A DNA stretch of 31,909 bases from a virus: positions 1 to 31,909 of IMG/VR virus record IMGVR_UViG_3300046680_000213. One strand, given 5' to 3'. Under the pieces are notes generated by a model that did no database searches, was not told the origin of the DNA, and saw only the letters and a program-made list of their open reading frames with translations. Shown here one piece after another: positions 4,949-11,165 of the stretch; position 1 is the stretch's first letter; every line of letters begins with the position of its first letter. Both the position numbers and the translations under genes were made by a program.

Positions 4949-5203
4949 ATGCGGGGCTTTAAGGAATTCGAGTGGCGTGGCGACAAGCTCATGCTTGGCA
5001 CGCGCAATACCGGAGCGAAGATCCTCCCTGACAGCCAGTGGCCGGGAATGTGGCGCGTTGAATATCCGCGCGGTGTGATCAGCGATATGGCCAATCTATC
5101 TCGCGCGCGCGATGCGGCTGTCCATCTCGTGATGCTCCACGTCAATAAGGACAGCCGAAAGAGGCACGCGGAGCCACCCTACAGCGATTTAAATGGAGGT
5201 TAG
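4949..5203 (+). CDS. Small hypothetical protein (84 aa)
   Basis: Begins [20 protein letters not shown] and includes a [12 protein letters not shown] segment followed by a helical, basic C-terminal half. It looks like a small folded beta-plus-alpha protein with no membrane segment and no motif I can name. It is the first gene after the 155-base gap and is followed within two bases by the next start, so it probably begins the operon leading to the terminase. Short proteins like this are common before terminase genes in alphaproteobacterial phages. Confidence 0.7.
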   Translation: MRGFKEFEWRGDKLMLGTRNTGAKILPDSQWPGMWRVEYPRGVISDMANLSRARDAAVHLVMLHVNKDSRKRHAEPPYSDLNGG

Positions 5204-5204
5204 C

Positions 5205-5426
5205 ATGCCGAGTGTATCCCAAGCCCAAAGAGCGGCCATGTTCGCGGCTGCCGCGGGCAAGTCCACGCTCGGTATTTCCAAGAAGGTAGGCAAGGAATTT
5301 GCCGACGCCGACGAGGGCGGTAAACTCCCAGCCCGCAAGAAACCAAGCGCCAAGATGCAATCGGCATTCAAGCGCGGTGCGGTCAGTGCTAAGGTCATGG
5401 CAAAACGCGGCTATGACCAAGAGTAA
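5205..5426 (+). CDS. Small basic Ala/Lys-rich protein (73 aa)
   Basis: The ATG at 5205 is preferred over an in-frame start at 5193 because GGAGG (5195-5199) is correctly spaced for it. The product begins [20 protein letters not shown] and continues with [14 protein letters not shown] and a lysine-rich tail. I recognise the PSVSQAQ opening with a KKVGKEF-type helix from short phage proteins of unknown function found near terminase or replication genes. Its charge suggests it could touch nucleic acid, but nothing more can be read from it. The palindrome-rich segment starts right at its stop codon. Confidence 0.75.
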   Translation: MPSVSQAQRAAMFAAAAGKSTLGISKKVGKEFADADEGGKLPARKKPSAKMQSAFKRGAVSAKVMAKRGYDQE

Positions 5427-5513
5427 TTTGATTTAAATCAAAGGTACGCTAATAGGGTGGTGTTAGTGTACCGGTAGCGTACCATACACTGGTATTAGTG
5501 TAGGTGTTATGTA
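5427..5513. other. Palindrome-rich segment before the terminase: candidate cos/pac site
   Basis: This 87-base gap is unusually dense in symmetry. It holds the perfect 16-base palindrome TTTGATTTAAATCAAA (5427-5442); GGTACGCT (5443-5450) inverted at 5476-5483; the palindrome TACCGGTA (5469-5476); and TACACT-ggtatt-AGTGTA (5485-5502). It also has a 12-base direct repeat with one mismatch (5459-5470 and 5491-5502) spaced 32 bases apart. Phage packaging sites often lie directly before the small terminase gene and carry repeated terminase-binding sites, which fits here. An operator or origin cannot be excluded. Confidence 0.5.
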
Positions 5514-5894
5514 ATGCCGAGATTAAGAGAGTTTGTCACAGCACCAGTGGTGATCGCGCCGCGTGTTAAGCGTGTGCAGAGAATGATCAATGATGATGCG
5601 CGCGCAAACCTAACGAGCGAGTATTTTACTGATCTCTACCAAGCATGGCAGGCCAAGGGACAGGCGGTGCTGGAAACCGTCGCCATGTTGTATCCTGACG
5701 TCTTCCTGCGTGTGGTGTCGAGCCACATGCCACGCGAGATGCATGCGACGGTCACGAACATTAAACTTGATCGTTTGAGTAATGCTGAACTTGAACAGAT
5801 TATCGCCGCTGGTCTGGAACGCGGCTTTGATGGCGAAGAAGCGCAGGAGGATCCTGTACGGCTTCAGCAATTGGGCACGCCTGAATCAGTTTGA
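5514..5894 (+). CDS. Putative terminase small subunit
   Basis: A 126-residue protein directly before the large terminase gene and overlapping it by 113 bases. The core ANLTSEYFTDLYQAWQAKGQ, then VLETVAMLYPDVFLRVVSSHMPRE, is a helical pattern I recall from proteins at this place in alphaproteobacterial phages, some annotated as small terminase. The N-terminus is basic (VIAPRVKRVQRM), which could suit DNA binding, and the C-terminus is acidic. The assignment rests mainly on gene order; there is no unmistakable helix-turn-helix. The segment just upstream would be its binding site if this is right. Confidence 0.55.
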   Translation: MPRLREFVTAPVVIAPRVKRVQRMINDDARANLTSEYFTDLYQAWQAKGQAVLETVAMLYPDVFLRVVSSHMPREMHATVTNIKLDRLSNAELEQIIAAGLERGFDGEEAQEDPVRLQQLGTPESV

Positions 5895-7257
5895 GCCGGC
5901 GCCGCACCATCGTCTATTGATGGCCAGGTTGATTGATGTTTCACGTGGCTCGATCCAGCGCCTCGCAGTCTTCATGCCGCCCGGCTCGGCAAAGTCTACG
6001 TACGGTAGTGTGTTGTTTCCTGCTTGGTACTTGGCTCGACACCCGACGCATAGCATCCTAGCCGCCTCGCACACCACCGAGCTCGCGGAGAAATGGGGCC
6101 GGCGCGTTCGCAACCTGATTGAGGAACATGGGCCTACGCTCGACCTGGCAATCTCACCTGATAATGCGGCTGCAGGCCGTTGGGCGCTTACCTCATCCGG
6201 TGAGTACTACGCGGCTGGCGTCGGCGTTGGTATCGCTGGCTTTCGCGCTGATCTCGCTATCATTGATGATCCTGTACGATCACGCGAAGACGCTGATAGC
6301 GCTCTGGTTCGCGAGAAAACGTGGGACTGGTACAAGTCAGACTTGAGCACACGCCTGAAACCAGGCGGGCGTATTGTGCTGATCCAGACGCGGTGGAACG
6401 AGGATGATTTGGCCGGCCGGCTGCTGGTCGACATGGCTAAAGGTGGAGATTCGTGGGAGGTATTGTCGCTGCCGGCGGTTGCACAGGAAGACGATGCTCT
6501 CGGCCGCGAGGCCGGCGAGGTGCTGTGGGACGATGCCTACGGCTACGGAAACTTCCTGCGCCACGAGCAGAAGACGCAGACCGCGCGCAATTGGAGTGCG
6601 CTGTTCCAGCAGAACCCGACGCCTGAAGAAGGCAATCAATTCAAAGCCGAATGGCTGCGCCCCTACACGACCCATCCAGCTCTAGAGACGCTGTCGGTCT
6701 ACGGAGGGTCAGACTATGCCGTCACCGATGATGGAGGAGACTACACATGCCATGTTGTCATTGGCATCGACGTCGATGGCCGTACTTACCTGCTCGATCT
6801 ATGGCGCGGCCAGTCTAGTCCTGATGTTTGGGTACGCGAGTGGTGTCGCCTGGTACGAGAGTGGCGCCCTCTGGATTGGGCCGAGGAGAGCGGACAGATC
6901 ACATCTGCGCTTGGTCCCTACATCGAAGAGCAATCACGACGCAACAAGGCCTACGTGAACCGCGAGCGCTTTGCCACCAAGGGCGACAAGGCGGTGAGGT
7001 GCCAGAGCATCCGCGGGCGCATGGCGAACGATGGGCTCTATGTACCCACGCACGCCCAGTGGTACGCTGACTTCCGCGCCGAGCTCCTATCGTTCCCGGC
7101 CGGCAAGCATGACGATCAGGTTGATGCGCTCGGCCTCGTTGGCCAGTTGATCGATCGCATGATCCCTGGTCGCGCGCCCGGCAAGCCGGAGAAGGTGACG
7201 ATCAAGAGCGGCTACAAGTCCGCGGAGTTGGAGCAGGAGTCGTGGAAGGTTTATTGA
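5782..7257 (+). CDS. terL: Terminase large subunit (ATPase and nuclease)
   Basis: A 491-residue DNA-packaging motor. The N-terminal ATPase has a Walker A of the form PPGSAKST (66-73), Walker B LAIIDDP (158-164), and an RWNEDDLAGRL segment (204-213) of the kind found after the coupling motif. The C-terminal RNase H-fold nuclease shows GGSDYA with Asp311, the WAEES acidic pair (E368/E369) and KHDDQVDAL (442-450), giving the expected acidic triad. It pumps DNA into the prohead through the portal and cuts concatemers. The start is uncertain: 5782 overlaps the upstream gene by 113 bases, and an ATG at 5830 (MAKKRRRILYGF) would still overlap. Confidence 0.95.
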   Translation: MLNLNRLSPLVWNAALMAKKRRRILYGFSNWARLNQFEPAPHHRLLMARLIDVSRGSIQRLAVFMPPGSAKSTYGSVLFPAWYLARHPTHSILAASHTTELAEKWGRRVRNLIEEHGPTLDLAISPDNAAAGRWALTSSGEYYAAGVGVGIAGFRADLAIIDDPVRSREDADSALVREKTWDWYKSDLSTRLKPGGRIVLIQTRWNEDDLAGRLLVDMAKGGDSWEVLSLPAVAQEDDALGREAGEVLWDDAYGYGNFLRHEQKTQTARNWSALFQQNPTPEEGNQFKAEWLRPYTTHPALETLSVYGGSDYAVTDDGGDYTCHVVIGIDVDGRTYLLDLWRGQSSPDVWVREWCRLVREWRPLDWAEESGQITSALGPYIEEQSRRNKAYVNRERFATKGDKAVRCQSIRGRMANDGLYVPTHAQWYADFRAELLSFPAGKHDDQVDALGLVGQLIDRMIPGRAPGKPEKVTIKSGYKSAELEQESWKVY

Positions 7258-7625
7258 ACCGGCAGAATTTGGAGAAGCCGCGGTGCTTTGGGTTTTCCCC
7301 CATACCGGAGTGGACCGATGAAGAGATCTGCGCCATCGAGCGGCGAGACGTTCACGGCAGCCGATGTCGCTGCAAGTATTGCAAGGATCGATCGCATGAG
7401 CTCGAGGTGCGTCGCTCTTTTGCCGCGCAACGAAAAGCAGATAAGCAAGCCGAGGAAGATCAGGCTCGACGTCTCCCCGCGGCAGCCAAGGTCATCCTTG
7501 ACCGTGTCTTTGGAACCAGACACGAGGTCCGATACCTCACTGGAGAAGAGCTCCTCGAGTTCCTCGAGTATCGACACTCAGAGACAACCAAGTTTCAATC
7601 CACAGGAACGCTTCGATCGGCTTAG
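7242..7625 (+). CDS. Possible cysteine-containing small protein overlapping the next gene
   Basis: An open frame of up to 127 residues with a GTG at 7242 or a TTG at 7254, both close to the terminase stop. It carries a CRCKYCKD cluster that might bind metal, a charged helical stretch (AQRKADKQAEEDQARRLP), and an acidic end (GEELLEFLEYRHSE). It looks protein-like but shares about 300 bases with the better-supported gene at 7318 in another frame. There is no ATG and the ribosome-site spacing is tight. Either the two genes overlap, or this is a shadow. Confidence 0.35.
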   Translation: MEGLLNRQNLEKPRCFGFSPIPEWTDEEICAIERRDVHGSRCRCKYCKDRSHELEVRRSFAAQRKADKQAEEDQARRLPAAAKVILDRVFGTRHEVRYLTGEELLEFLEYRHSETTKFQSTGTLRSA

Positions 7626-7743
7626 GCGCGAGTGGCGCGCCGACACCACAAAAGCCCACGATTATCCACACATCTGTGGTGGCGGTGGGTTCGGCGACGA
7701 TGTCGACAAGGCCTTCGAGGAATGCTCGAACGCACCTTACTGA
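7318..7743 (+). CDS. Hypothetical protein, serine-rich middle (141 aa)
   Basis: The ATG at 7318 has GGAG seven bases upstream, a clear ribosome site, and the frame favours G or C at the third codon position more than the overlapping frame does. The protein begins MKRSAPSSGETFTAADVAA, has a low-complexity serine-rich middle including seven consecutive serines, and ends with a more ordered segment (FNPQERFDRLRREWR and HDYPHICGGGGFGDDVDK). No family is recognised. It is encoded between the terminase and the exported protein at 7755. Its coding sequence contains a perfect DnaA box (7662-7670). Confidence 0.6.
   Translation: MKRSAPSSGETFTAADVAASIARIDRMSSRCVALLPRNEKQISKPRKIRLDVSPRQPRSSLTVSLEPDTRSDTSLEKSSSSSSSIDTQRQPSFNPQERFDRLRREWRADTTKAHDYPHICGGGGFGDDVDKAFEECSNAPY
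7662..7670 (+). promoter_or_regulatory. Perfect DnaA box (TTATCCACA)
   Basis: TTATCCACA equals the strongest E. coli DnaA box, and CCACA-catc-TGTGG (7666-7679) forms an inverted repeat over its end. A second site matching TTATNCACA lies at 11143-11151 on the other strand. The phage encodes a protein with a DnaA-type box-reading domain, which gives the sites some interest. About one such 9-mer in a window this size could still occur by chance. Confidence 0.3.
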
Positions 7744-7754
7744 AAGGTTTTACA

Positions 7755-8195
7755 ATGAGACGCCTATGGCTGGCAGTGTTTCTGCTCGCGTGTTCGCCCG
7801 GCTACGCCCAGCAGGTACCGCGTGATCCCATTGCCGGCAATGTCGCTGGTGTGCCGGTGGCTGCGGTGTTTACTGGTGCCGATACCACGACACAGAACGT
7901 GGCGCTGGCCGGCGTTGCCAACAAGACCACGTACATCTGCGGTTTAGCGGTTTCAGGGCTGGGCGCGACGGCATTGACCGCCATATCCGTAACGGTAGCG
8001 AGCCTTGCACCTGGTGTGACCATGACGTTCCAGTACGTAATGCCGGCCGGTGCGACCGTGCTGTCTACCCAGTTGAACGTAAACTTTTCCATGTGCCTGC
8101 CAGCGAGTGCTACGGGCACGGCGATCACCGTCACGGTGCCAGGCGCCGCGGGCAATACGGCAACGCAGATCAACGCCTGGGGCTATCAACTATAA
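7755..8195 (+). CDS. Exported protein with signal peptide (146 aa)
   Basis: The ATG at 7755 has AAAGG seven bases upstream. The N-terminus MRRLWLAVFLLACSPGYAQQ has the three parts of a Sec signal peptide: two arginines, a hydrophobic core, and a GYA-Q cleavage site after about residue 18. The mature part is small-residue and threonine/valine-rich (TALTAISVTVASLAPGVTMT, GTAITVTVPGAAGNTAT), as in all-beta secreted or virion-surface proteins, with two cysteines that could form a disulfide in the periplasm. A Sec signal is unusual for a virion gene, so a periplasmic role such as host-surface change or exclusion is possible. No known family is recognised. Confidence 0.75.
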   Translation: MRRLWLAVFLLACSPGYAQQVPRDPIAGNVAGVPVAAVFTGADTTTQNVALAGVANKTTYICGLAVSGLGATALTAISVTVASLAPGVTMTFQYVMPAGATVLSTQLNVNFSMCLPASATGTAITVTVPGAAGNTATQINAWGYQL

Positions 8196-8323
8196 TGTTT
8201 TTTGTCGCATCATTTGTAGTTCAGGGAGATCTCTACGGCGTCTCTGATGCGAACGAGATCTGGCGCTGGGATACCGACGAGGCGAAGTGGGTCAAGGTTG
8301 GCGAGATCGATCGCGATGGCTAA
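8195..8323 (+). CDS. Small hypothetical protein (42 aa)
   Basis: The ATG overlaps the preceding TAA as TAATG (8193-8197), a classic translational-coupling junction. The product starts MFFVASFVVQGDLYGVSD and ends DEAKWVKVGEIDRDG, with an aromatic EIWRWD core resembling a short beta-hairpin or WD-like turn. It ends inside the start of the next gene. It is small, but both junctions are tight and the frame is conserved-looking. Function is unknown. Confidence 0.55.
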   Translation: MFFVASFVVQGDLYGVSDANEIWRWDTDEAKWVKVGEIDRDG

Positions 8324-8546
8324 GCGTCCCAACGTGCGCAGACCACCGGAGCGCAACGAAGCGCTCGAGCAGTGGGGCCGGGAGATTACCGGGCGTTCGA
8401 TCGCCGATAGCCTGAAAGAGGAATCCGCGGCCGATCGACTCGAGCAGCAGAGTTATCCGACGAACAATTTTGCCGTGACGGCAATTATCCTGGTGGGGCT
8501 GATCGTGGTGATCGGGCTCGCCGTAGCGTTTGGCGTGGTGAAGTGA
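8316..8546 (+). CDS. Small single-pass membrane protein (76 aa)
   Basis: Starts at the ATG at 8316, overlapping the previous gene by eight bases. Residues 1-50 are charged and soluble (RPNVRRPPERNEALEQWGRE and a following ESAADRLEQQ). Residues about 53-75 are one strong membrane helix (VTAIILVGLIVVIGLAVAF). This gives a tail-anchored protein with the N-terminus most likely in the cytoplasm. Single-pass proteins of this size can be holin- or spanin-related, but no endolysin is encoded nearby, so that stays open. Its TGA overlaps the next ATG (TGATG). Confidence 0.7.
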   Translation: MAKRPNVRRPPERNEALEQWGREITGRSIADSLKEESAADRLEQQSYPTNNFAVTAIILVGLIVVIGLAVAFGVVK

Positions 8547-8800
8547 TGCCGCGAGATGATGCCTTTGAAGTTATGATCGATGGAAATGGTCAAAGACAGA
8601 CCATTCGGTTTCTCGAAGGCTGTCTTGAGTTGATCGAGACGCAGCCGGGTGAAGGGGATAAAAAACTTCAGGCTGCGATCGCTACCGTGCTGCAGTTCAT
8701 CGATGGTGGATGGGGCGGTCACAAATGGAAATCGCTAGCCGATAAACACAAGCATTACGAAGGCAACAACACAGGAGGAGAGCATGGCAGGACCGACTGA
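8546..8800 (+). CDS. Small hypothetical protein (84 aa)
   Basis: Starts at the ATG that overlaps the preceding stop. It begins MPRDDAFEVMIDGNGQRQTI with an acidic first half, followed by a helical region (LECLELIETQ-like) and an aromatic, basic end (GGWGGHKWKSLADKHKHYEG). It overlaps the next gene by 17 bases. The pattern of stop-start overlaps from 8195 to 9119 indicates one co-translated unit. There are no membrane segments or cysteine clusters, and no family is recognised. Confidence 0.65.
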   Translation: MPRDDAFEVMIDGNGQRQTIRFLEGCLELIETQPGEGDKKLQAAIATVLQFIDGGWGGHKWKSLADKHKHYEGNNTGGEHGRTD

Positions 8801-9119
8801 TATCGCCGCGGTGATCGTGCAGGGCGGCAAACTGGTGGTGATCGATGCACGTGGCACGCCGTGGAAACTAACCGGCTACAAGAAGAAGGGCCCCGACGGC
8901 AAGGATCTGCCGGCGCCTGATGGTGTGGAGACTGCGTTCAAGCTCAACGATCGCCTGGTTGTGCTCAGTGGCGGCACGTTCTGGACCTACGCCACGGCGG
9001 ACGGCACGTGGTCGAAGGGCTATTCGCTCGAGGACAAGCCCGCGGGCGAGGACGAGGACGTAGTCTGGAGCCAGGGCCCGAGCATCGATGCCAAGGCTCC
9101 GTTAGAGAAGGCGGCATAA
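8784..9119 (+). CDS. Hypothetical protein (111 aa), beta-rich
   Basis: The ATG at 8784 has a strong AGGAGGAG ribosome site inside the end of the previous gene. The sequence alternates short beta-type stretches (AAVIVQGGKLVVIDARGTPW, DRLVVLSGGTFWTYATADG) and ends with an acidic segment (AGEDEDVVW). The repeated VIV/VVL strand plus W-containing turn pattern is shared loosely with the 42-residue protein at 8195, which has the same EIWRWD-type turn, so the two may be related folds. Possibly a small virion or assembly protein; function is unknown. Confidence 0.7.
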   Translation: MAGPTDIAAVIVQGGKLVVIDARGTPWKLTGYKKKGPDGKDLPAPDGVETAFKLNDRLVVLSGGTFWTYATADGTWSKGYSLEDKPAGEDEDVVWSQGPSIDAKAPLEKAA

Positions 9120-9120
9120 C

Positions 9121-9339
9121 ATGGCAGTCACATCACTCGCAAAGCCGGGTGACTTTGTCGCCCAGTTCTTCATGAACAACAGGACGACCGTGGATACGAT
9201 CCAGTACGGGATCACCATTGACGGCAAGATCTACCGCGCTCGCAGGGGGCACGACACGATCGGCGGTCCTGGCGGGATCGGGACGTATGTCGATACCGGG
9301 GTCGCGATCCCCGACATCACCATACTCGCGGATATGTAA
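9121..9339 (+). CDS. Small hypothetical protein (72 aa)
   Basis: Follows the previous stop by one base. The protein begins MAVTSLAKPGDFVAQFFMNN and is a compact beta-rich domain (TIQYGITIDGKIYRARRGHD and GIGTYVDTGVAIPDITI) without cysteines or membrane segments. It is the last gene of the overlapping cluster, and a strong stem-loop lies just after it at 9349-9379. No family is recognised. Confidence 0.65.
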   Translation: MAVTSLAKPGDFVAQFFMNNRTTVDTIQYGITIDGKIYRARRGHDTIGGPGGIGTYVDTGVAIPDITILADM

Positions 9340-9348
9340 CGTGAACGA

Positions 9349-9379
9349 TAGGTGCGCAGAGGCTTGGTTTGCGCACCTG
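9349..9379 (+). terminator. Strong stem-loop without U-run between two genes
   Basis: AGGTGCGCA (9350-9358) is perfectly inverted as TGCGCACCT (9370-9378), with one further T-G pair outside, around an 11-base loop. GAACACGG follows, not a U-run, so a normal intrinsic terminator is unlikely. It fills the 66-base gap before the membrane protein gene. It shares the GCGCA/TGCGC core and 11-base loop with the stem-loop at 4842-4872. An RNA-processing or mRNA-stability element is possible. Confidence 0.45.
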
Positions 9380-9405
9380 AACACGGCACAGAAGGTGAAT
9401 GAACC

Positions 9406-9642
9406 ATGATTACGACCATCATTACCTTGCTGATCTACCTATGTTTGCTCGCCCTAGTCATGTATTTGATCATCTGGGTACTGGGCGAGATCGGGTTATC
9501 ACTGCCTGCCCAAGTGATCAAAATCCTGTGGGTCATCGTGGCGCTGATCGCGCTCTTGTTGATCGTGCAGGCATTGCTCGGCCAGGGCGGCCTGCCGAAA
9601 CTGGGCCGACTGAGCCTGGTGGACCTTGCCTTCGCTGGCTGA
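9406..9642 (+). CDS. Small membrane protein with two transmembrane helices
   Basis: A 78-residue, very hydrophobic protein. Helix 1 covers about residues 2-28 (IITLLIYLCLLALVMYLIIW) and helix 2 about 37-58 (VIKILWVIVALIALLLIVQ), joined by a short LGEIGLSLPAQ loop, with a soluble C-terminal tail. Two-helix proteins of this size include class II holins, and that is the most natural guess. Small membrane proteins of unknown role with a similar layout are also common in alphaproteobacterial phages, and there is no endolysin gene beside it. The end overlaps the next gene by 17 bases. Confidence 0.75.
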   Translation: MITTIITLLIYLCLLALVMYLIIWVLGEIGLSLPAQVIKILWVIVALIALLLIVQALLGQGGLPKLGRLSLVDLAFAG

Positions 9643-10954
9643 AGTCCTGCAGGCGCAGGCTGATCCCAACGATCGGCTGGCGCAGGAAGGCGTTACGCCG
9701 GTCAACCTTGGTAACATCCTGACCAGTGCCTATGGCTCGCTCGAGGATGTTGCGCGGCGCAACATCGAGGCCTCGCGGCGGCAGGAGATCGACCCCGGCG
9801 CGTCGATCGGTGCAGTCACGTTGGCCATGGGGGCAACGCCGTTCGGGTTGCCTGGTCAGGCAGCGTTGGGTGCAGGGCCGATCATTGGTGTTGGCGGACC
9901 ACGTCGGGCAGAGAATCTCTGGCACGGTATCTCGCAAGTCAAACTTCCTAAACCGGTGTCCGAGATGCAAGCAAGCATCGAGGCGGCTCCCGTCGCGGAA
10001 CGGAAGATCACCCCGGCTGACCTGCAAGGCGGTTGGCTATTGCCGGCGATCGGTGACAGGTCGATGGCATCTGCGGAGCTAACCGGAGTTGGCGGCAACA
10101 GGTTTGCTGACCCTGTCGCGCTGCAGGGTGGCCACGGCTACATGCCGGCCAATACCGAGCGCGGCGCTATCTGGGCATCGAACAAGGGCGTGATCTCTGG
10201 CCTCGAGAAGAAGGCCGGGACATTAGCGGAGAGCGGCGACCCGGTTTACTTCCCGTACACTGCGATGGGCGAGCGGGCTGTCGATTTCTCGCACCATGTT
10301 GCCGACACGCTTGCCGAGATGCTGCCCTACTCGAAGATATCGAACGCCAGCAAAGGCGAGTTCAACATGGCGATGCGGGCCGGTGGTGGTGACTTCGGCA
10401 GCATCAGCGATTGGCCAGGACTCGGTTCGGAAGGGCTGCGTGATTACCTGTCAGGAGCATCAGGCGGTACACGCAACAAGTTCGCCAAGACGGTGGACAC
10501 CGCAAAGTTTCAGCAGATGGGTCTACCCAGTGCGGCAGAGGCTCGCTTCGCCGTTACAGATCCACGGTTGTTGGATGTGAAGACTGGAGACACTGGTCTG
10601 TCGGTGTCGCGGCTCGATCCGCAGGCACCACGGGTTGATCCTGCGCACAACACTTACGACACGGCGTTACCTGGCCAGTATGTGGGCGGCTTGGGTACAT
10701 CCGTGCCGAAGGAATTGTTCTATCCCGATCTCATACAAGCTTATGAGAAGATGGGTTATCCGCCACTGCGCCACGATTACCTCATGTCGCGATCGCCCGT
10801 AGGTGCGCCCATAGCCCAGAAGGCAGACCAGGAGTGGGTGGATATGGTTTCAGCATTCCTGCGATCGAAAGGCATTCTACCTGCACTAGTTGGCTCGATG
10901 GCTGGGCCGACCATGGGCAGCGTCCTGCAAGCGCAAGCGCCTCCACCGCAATGA
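9626..10954 (+). CDS. Large conserved phage protein of unknown function (442 aa)
   Basis: Starts at a TTG inside the end of the membrane-protein gene, after GGTGGA. Residues 1-40 (LAEVLQAQADPNDRLAQEGV) look like a helical assembly tail. Residues about 150-400 carry a pattern I recognise from many alphaproteobacterial phage proteins, sometimes as part of very large polyvalent proteins: RFADPVALQGGHGYMP, ERGAIWASNKG, DPVYFPYTAMGERAVDFSHH, AFLRSKGIL and PGQYVGGLGTSVP. No function is firmly established that I know of. Being just before the portal, it is probably carried in the virion or used in assembly. Its last 69 bases overlap the leftward gene 10886-11113. Confidence 0.8.
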   Translation: MPSLAEVLQAQADPNDRLAQEGVTPVNLGNILTSAYGSLEDVARRNIEASRRQEIDPGASIGAVTLAMGATPFGLPGQAALGAGPIIGVGGPRRAENLWHGISQVKLPKPVSEMQASIEAAPVAERKITPADLQGGWLLPAIGDRSMASAELTGVGGNRFADPVALQGGHGYMPANTERGAIWASNKGVISGLEKKAGTLAESGDPVYFPYTAMGERAVDFSHHVADTLAEMLPYSKISNASKGEFNMAMRAGGGDFGSISDWPGLGSEGLRDYLSGASGGTRNKFAKTVDTAKFQQMGLPSAAEARFAVTDPRLLDVKTGDTGLSVSRLDPQAPRVDPAHNTYDTALPGQYVGGLGTSVPKELFYPDLIQAYEKMGYPPLRHDYLMSRSPVGAPIAQKADQEWVDMVSAFLRSKGILPALVGSMAGPTMGSVLQAQAPPPQ

Positions 10955-11113
10955 TGGTGATCGATGGCTATCTTTTGGTGCAGGCTGTGAAGGAGCCCGC
11001 GCAACAGTAACCGGTGGCGCATTTATGGCGTGCGCCAGTTCATCTTCTTCCTCCGGCGTATAAGGCGGCTCATGCCACCAGCTCTCGCCGCTATCGCTGA
11101 AGCGTTTGACCAT
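10886..11113 (-). CDS. Leftward gene inside the late operon, moron-like (75 aa)
   Basis: The only gene after 331 read on the minus strand. The ATG at 11113 gives MVKRFSDSGESWWHEPPYTP, then EEEDELAHAINAPPVTVARA, an aromatic and acidic start with a basic tail. The opening (RFSDSGESWWHEPPYT) is a short family I recall from rhizobial phages, without known function. A longer in-frame start at 11134 would lie inside the -10 box, so 11113 is chosen. It has its own promoter (11134-11162) and converges on the 442-residue gene, overlapping its last 69 bases. An independent promoter within a late operon is the mark of a moron expressed in lysogens, often to benefit the host or exclude other phages. Confidence 0.65.
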   Translation of the reverse strand: MVKRFSDSGESWWHEPPYTPEEEDELAHAINAPPVTVARAPSQPAPKDSHRSPSLRWRRLRLQDAAHGRPSHRAN

Positions 11114-11133
11114 AAATATAGCCTGCTCGGTCA

Positions 11134-11162
11134 ATTATTCACTGTGCATAAAGGTATGTCAA
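11134..11162 (-). promoter_or_regulatory. Near-consensus sigma70 promoter for the leftward gene
   Basis: Read on the minus strand: TTGACA (11162-11157), a 17-base spacer, AATAAT (11139-11134). This gives 6/6 and 5/6 matches with ideal spacing, the best sigma70 promoter seen in the window. Transcription would start about 14 bases before the ATG at 11113. The spacer contains a TTATGCACA DnaA-box match (11151-11143). The promoter lies against the portal start codon (11166), so the two directions share this 200-base gap. Confidence 0.75.
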
Positions 11163-11165
11163 TCG

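Noticed and set aside
9406-9642. Naming the two-helix protein a holin
   Set aside because: Topology fits, but no endolysin or other lysis gene is beside it, and similar small membrane proteins of unknown role are common; left as membrane protein.
11106-11165. Upstream extension of the portal frame
   Set aside because: It would cross the leftward promoter and adds a hydrophobic, Cys-containing stretch not expected in a portal; the start at 11166 is preferred.
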